18,886 bases of DNA, taken from NCBI GenBank assembly GCA_046538945.1, contig JBKHHW010000050.1:1-18886 (forward strand). Direction: 5' to 3'. A program made the position numbers and the translations under genes. How positions within the stretch are numbered: the stretch's first letter is position 1; every line of letters begins with the position of its first letter. A model generated the notes under the pieces. That model searched no databases, was not told where the DNA came from, and saw only the letters and a program-made list of their open reading frames with translations. Below are positions 17,118 through 18,886 of the stretch, one piece after another. The stretch is from JAEZKC01 sp046538945 (lineage in GTDB: Bacteria; Fibrobacterota; Chitinivibrionia; Chitinivibrionales; Chitinispirillaceae).

Positions 17118-17834
17118 TTAACCATTTTCCATGAACCGAAAAGTGCTCGAGCCGATTTCAATCCTGTCCTTGTGTTCAAGACGGCGGGTTCTGACACTTT
17201 TTCCATTTACTTTGATTTTGGCCATGAGTTTCTGACCGATTATATAGTATCCATCTTCACGCTGCTCCAGCACAGCCTGGGCTTTGTTTATCATGAAACC
17301 GTTCACGAAGATGTCATCCTCCTCATCGGAGCCCAGGGTGAGGAAATTGCGGTCAAGCTTGTAGACGATATGCTTGGAGGTCTCAATAAGAACGGGAGCG
17401 GAACCGGAGGCTGGATCATCCTCACTTTCCTCTTTTTTCTCCCCGACAGACGGCTGGACCACGGTAGAACTTCTCCGACTGCTGCCTTCCTGCATCCCCG
17501 CAACAGCTTCAGGCTGACTCAGGCCCTCTCTCTTTGCGGACTCCTGATCGCCTTCATAGATGATTGTATACTTTCCGATACAGATCTTGTCGCCATGTGC
17601 CAATGTGACTTTCTTGATTTTTTTCCCGTTGACGAAGGTGCCGTTCAGTGAATTCAGATCACTGAGCACGTAGGATTTGTCTGTATCCTGCTCGATTTTG
17701 ACATGTCTCCTCGACACCCCCATATTCGAAATGGGTATAGTGTTCTCGGGAAGACGCCCAATACTGATAACCGGTTCATCCAGTTCGTAGATTTTAACCG
17801 GTTCACCATCGTAGTAAACAGAATATCTCATCAT
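17118..17834 (-). CDS. Protein with an N-terminal FHA domain and a degenerate C-terminal FHA-like domain
   Basis: 238 residues, soluble. The first FHA domain (about 5-95) has all phosphothreonine-binding hallmarks: GR (26-27), SRRH (41-44) and N-x-x-NGT (61-66). A polar linker (about 96-150) rich in Ser, Glu and Lys follows, then a second region (155-235) with FHA-like strands: LTLGSDEEDDIFV, YIIGQ, KIKVNGKSV and HKDRIEIGSSTFRF. This second region lacks SRRH, having MINKAQA where that motif would fall, so it is probably structural or binds something else. FHA proteins read Ser/Thr kinase signalling, and no kinase is in the window. Two adjacent ATG codons (17834, 17831) are possible starts, with AAAGG 8 nt upstream. 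The gene leads the - strand pair with the phosphoesterase and has a plausible promoter at 17869-17898. Confidence 0.88.
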   Translation of the reverse strand: MMRYSVYYDGEPVKIYELDEPVISIGRLPENTIPISNMGVSRRHVKIEQDTDKSYVLSDLNSLNGTFVNGKKIKKVTLAHGDKICIGKYTIIYEGDQESAKREGLSQPEAVAGMQEGSSRRSSTVVQPSVGEKKEESEDDPASGSAPVLIETSKHIVYKLDRNFLTLGSDEEDDIFVNGFMINKAQAVLEQREDGYYIIGQKLMAKIKVNGKSVRTRRLEHKDRIEIGSSTFRFMENG

Positions 17835-17868
17835 ATTGACAGCCTTTGAGAGGTGCGACCTAGCAAAA

Positions 17869-17898
17869 AATATACAACCAAGTGGTTAAGAAAGGCAA
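17869..17898 (-). promoter_or_regulatory. Predicted sigma70-type promoter of the FHA-phosphoesterase genes
   Basis: Read on the - strand, TTGCCT (17893-17898) and TATATT (17869-17874) are separated by 18 nt. This gives four of six and five of six consensus bases. The -10 lies 34 nt before the FHA start codon. The match is by eye only. Confidence 0.4.
17876..17887. promoter_or_regulatory. Dyad within the predicted promoter spacer (possible operator)
   Basis: AACCA-AG-TGGTT is a perfect short dyad lying wholly between the -35 and -10 elements. A related half site, TTAACCAC (17934-17941), is the exact inverse of GTGGTTAA (17882-17889) and lies on the far side of the promoter, toward the divergent gene. 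A regulator bound here could control one or both genes. This is inference from symmetry. Confidence 0.25.
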
Positions 17899-18004
17899 TA
17901 ACTTACCACCCCTACCAACATAACATGCTATATTTAACCACATAAAGTCAACGGCAATTTGCAGAGAGTTCGTTTCAGGATATATCTTCCCTGATAGAAG
18001 CCAT

Positions 18005-18841
18005 ATGATCACGAGAAAAAAAACCTTCCGGAAAATCCCGCGTACCTTTTTGTTTTTCATGATGTTACTGCATGGAAGCGTTACCTGTTCCTTCAGCAAC
18101 AGTCCAAACCCGATGCTGGAACGACTCGAACTGAGCCAGAAACTCGACTCTCTGGAAGTGGAGAAGCAATCGCTCAAAAGACAGGGCAAATCGATCGCGG
18201 AGCTGGAAAGGACCACAAAAAATATCCGGAATTCCCTCGCCGCCCTTCGCCACGTTCCCGCGCCCCCTCCCCGGACTTCTCCGACTCCAGATACTCTTCC
18301 TTTCGGACCCCGCAGCACGTTCGACTGGATCATAATCGCAACCGGTCTTGTCGCCGCGATATCCGGAATCATCCTCATCATTGGCATGCTGCGAACCCGC
18401 AGGGAGAAAAGGCGCAGGATGAGTTATACCTATACCCGCAGATTGCAGCCGGTAAACAAACCAGTAAAAAAAACGGACGCAGAGGCGGAAGAACAAAAAA
18501 GGCCATTCATTCCCCCTGTCACCGAACAGTCCCGGACACGCACTGAACCCAAAAGAGAATCCCCATCCGAAGTCATTTCAGACCAAAACAGAACAGAAAG
18601 CTCAGACAATGGTCTGATCACCACCCTGCGGGAACGCCTCTCCCAGGATACCCGACCGGAAGAAAACAGATCATCCCGACCTGTTATTCCCGAAGCGTCT
18701 CCCAAAACCAACCCGATGTCCTTCAACGATCTTGTGATCCATTCGGCCAATGAGGGCCTCAGTGTCCAGGAAATCTCACGAAGATACCAGATCAGTATCG
18801 ACCAGGTCACCCTCATACTCAAGATTGCGGGGCAAAAGTAG
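18005..18841 (+). CDS. Single-pass membrane protein with coiled coil and C-terminal helix-turn-helix-like segment
   Basis: 278 residues; not a family I can name. Order of parts: a basic N-terminus and hydrophobic stretch (about 14-30) fitting a signal peptide, a charged heptad-like region (38-80) likely to form a coiled coil, a Pro-rich linker (84-103), a transmembrane helix (about 107-129), an Arg/Lys stop-transfer stretch (130-138), a long disordered polar segment (150-236), and a compact C-terminus (239-278). That last part, SANEGLSVQEISRRYQISIDQVTLILKIAG, resembles the short helix-turn-helix at the end of DUF6115/DUF2802-type membrane proteins. The coiled coil would face outward and the HTH-like part the cytoplasm. 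SVTC at 25-28 is not a good lipobox. The start has only a weak Shine-Dalgarno sequence. It is divergent from the FHA gene across a 170-nt region. Confidence 0.65.
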   Translation: MITRKKTFRKIPRTFLFFMMLLHGSVTCSFSNSPNPMLERLELSQKLDSLEVEKQSLKRQGKSIAELERTTKNIRNSLAALRHVPAPPPRTSPTPDTLPFGPRSTFDWIIIATGLVAAISGIILIIGMLRTRREKRRRMSYTYTRRLQPVNKPVKKTDAEAEEQKRPFIPPVTEQSRTRTEPKRESPSEVISDQNRTESSDNGLITTLRERLSQDTRPEENRSSRPVIPEASPKTNPMSFNDLVIHSANEGLSVQEISRRYQISIDQVTLILKIAGQK

Positions 18842-18844
18842 GGG

Positions 18845-18886
18845 CGTTCAAGGTTCAACGTTCAAGGTTCAACGTTCAAGGTTCAA
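18845..18886. repeat. 14-bp tandem repeat, three units, cut by the window edge
   Basis: CGTTCAAGGTTCAA is repeated three times without a mismatch, starting 3 nt after the stop codon of the preceding gene. Each unit is itself two copies of GTTCAA separated alternately by G and C, so the base period is 7 bp. The array fills the window to its last base, and its true length is unknown. Confidence 0.95.

Noticed and set aside
18080..18090. Lipoprotein cleavage site at Cys28 of the membrane protein
   Set aside because: The preceding residues SVT do not fit the usual Leu-x-x-Cys lipobox, so an ordinary signal peptide is more likely.

Overview
The window is about 18.9 kb of dense bacterial chromosome. 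Gene spacing, Shine-Dalgarno sequences and intrinsic terminators are all of ordinary bacterial type. Base composition looks even (roughly half G+C by eye), and I see no insertion sequence, phage gene, CRISPR array, tRNA or rRNA. The source cannot be fixed from sequence alone. A second CarB of the 'LPNLGGQSGLN' type next to a PurF-like protein starting MGGFFG is a combination I associate from memory with anaerobes (Bacteroidota, Clostridia, spirochaetes, and perhaps the Fibrobacterota/Chitinivibrionia group). That is a weak recollection, not a search result.

Region 1 (1-446) is an apparently non-coding leader with several hairpins, including a strong intrinsic terminator at 310-352. Region 2 (447-14435) is a seven-gene run on the + strand: carA, carB, a DUF1846/UPF0371 gene, pyrG, a PurF-like gene, a second carB, and a canonical purF. 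The theme is glutamine/ammonia-dependent nucleotide synthesis. CarAB makes carbamoyl phosphate for pyrimidines and arginine, PyrG turns UTP into CTP, and PurF makes phosphoribosylamine for purines. Spacings after the DUF1846 gene are short (34, 11, -8 and 15 nt), so that part is probably one operon. Gaps of 81 nt (carA-carB) and 182 nt (carB-DUF1846) leave room for extra control.

The most interesting part is the pair at 8348-13040. The first protein is PurF-like: it keeps the PRPP-binding loop and four Fe-S-type cysteines but has lost the catalytic Cys, Arg and Asn of the glutaminase half. Its gene overlaps by 8 nt a full-length second carbamoyl-phosphate synthetase large subunit that has no small-subunit gene of its own here. 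The two look translationally coupled and may form a functional unit that is not the standard CarAB or PurF reaction.

Region 3 (14446-17834) is on the - strand: an FHA-domain protein, a calcineurin-like phosphoesterase 3 nt downstream of it, then, after 212 nt, a 574-residue protein that I read as a remote GH67 (alpha-glucuronidase)-like TIM barrel. This last gene ends only 10 nt from purF, tail to tail. Region 4 (17835-18886) is a divergent promoter region, a single-pass membrane protein with a coiled coil and a C-terminal helix-turn-helix-like segment, and a 14-bp tandem repeat that runs off the window edge.
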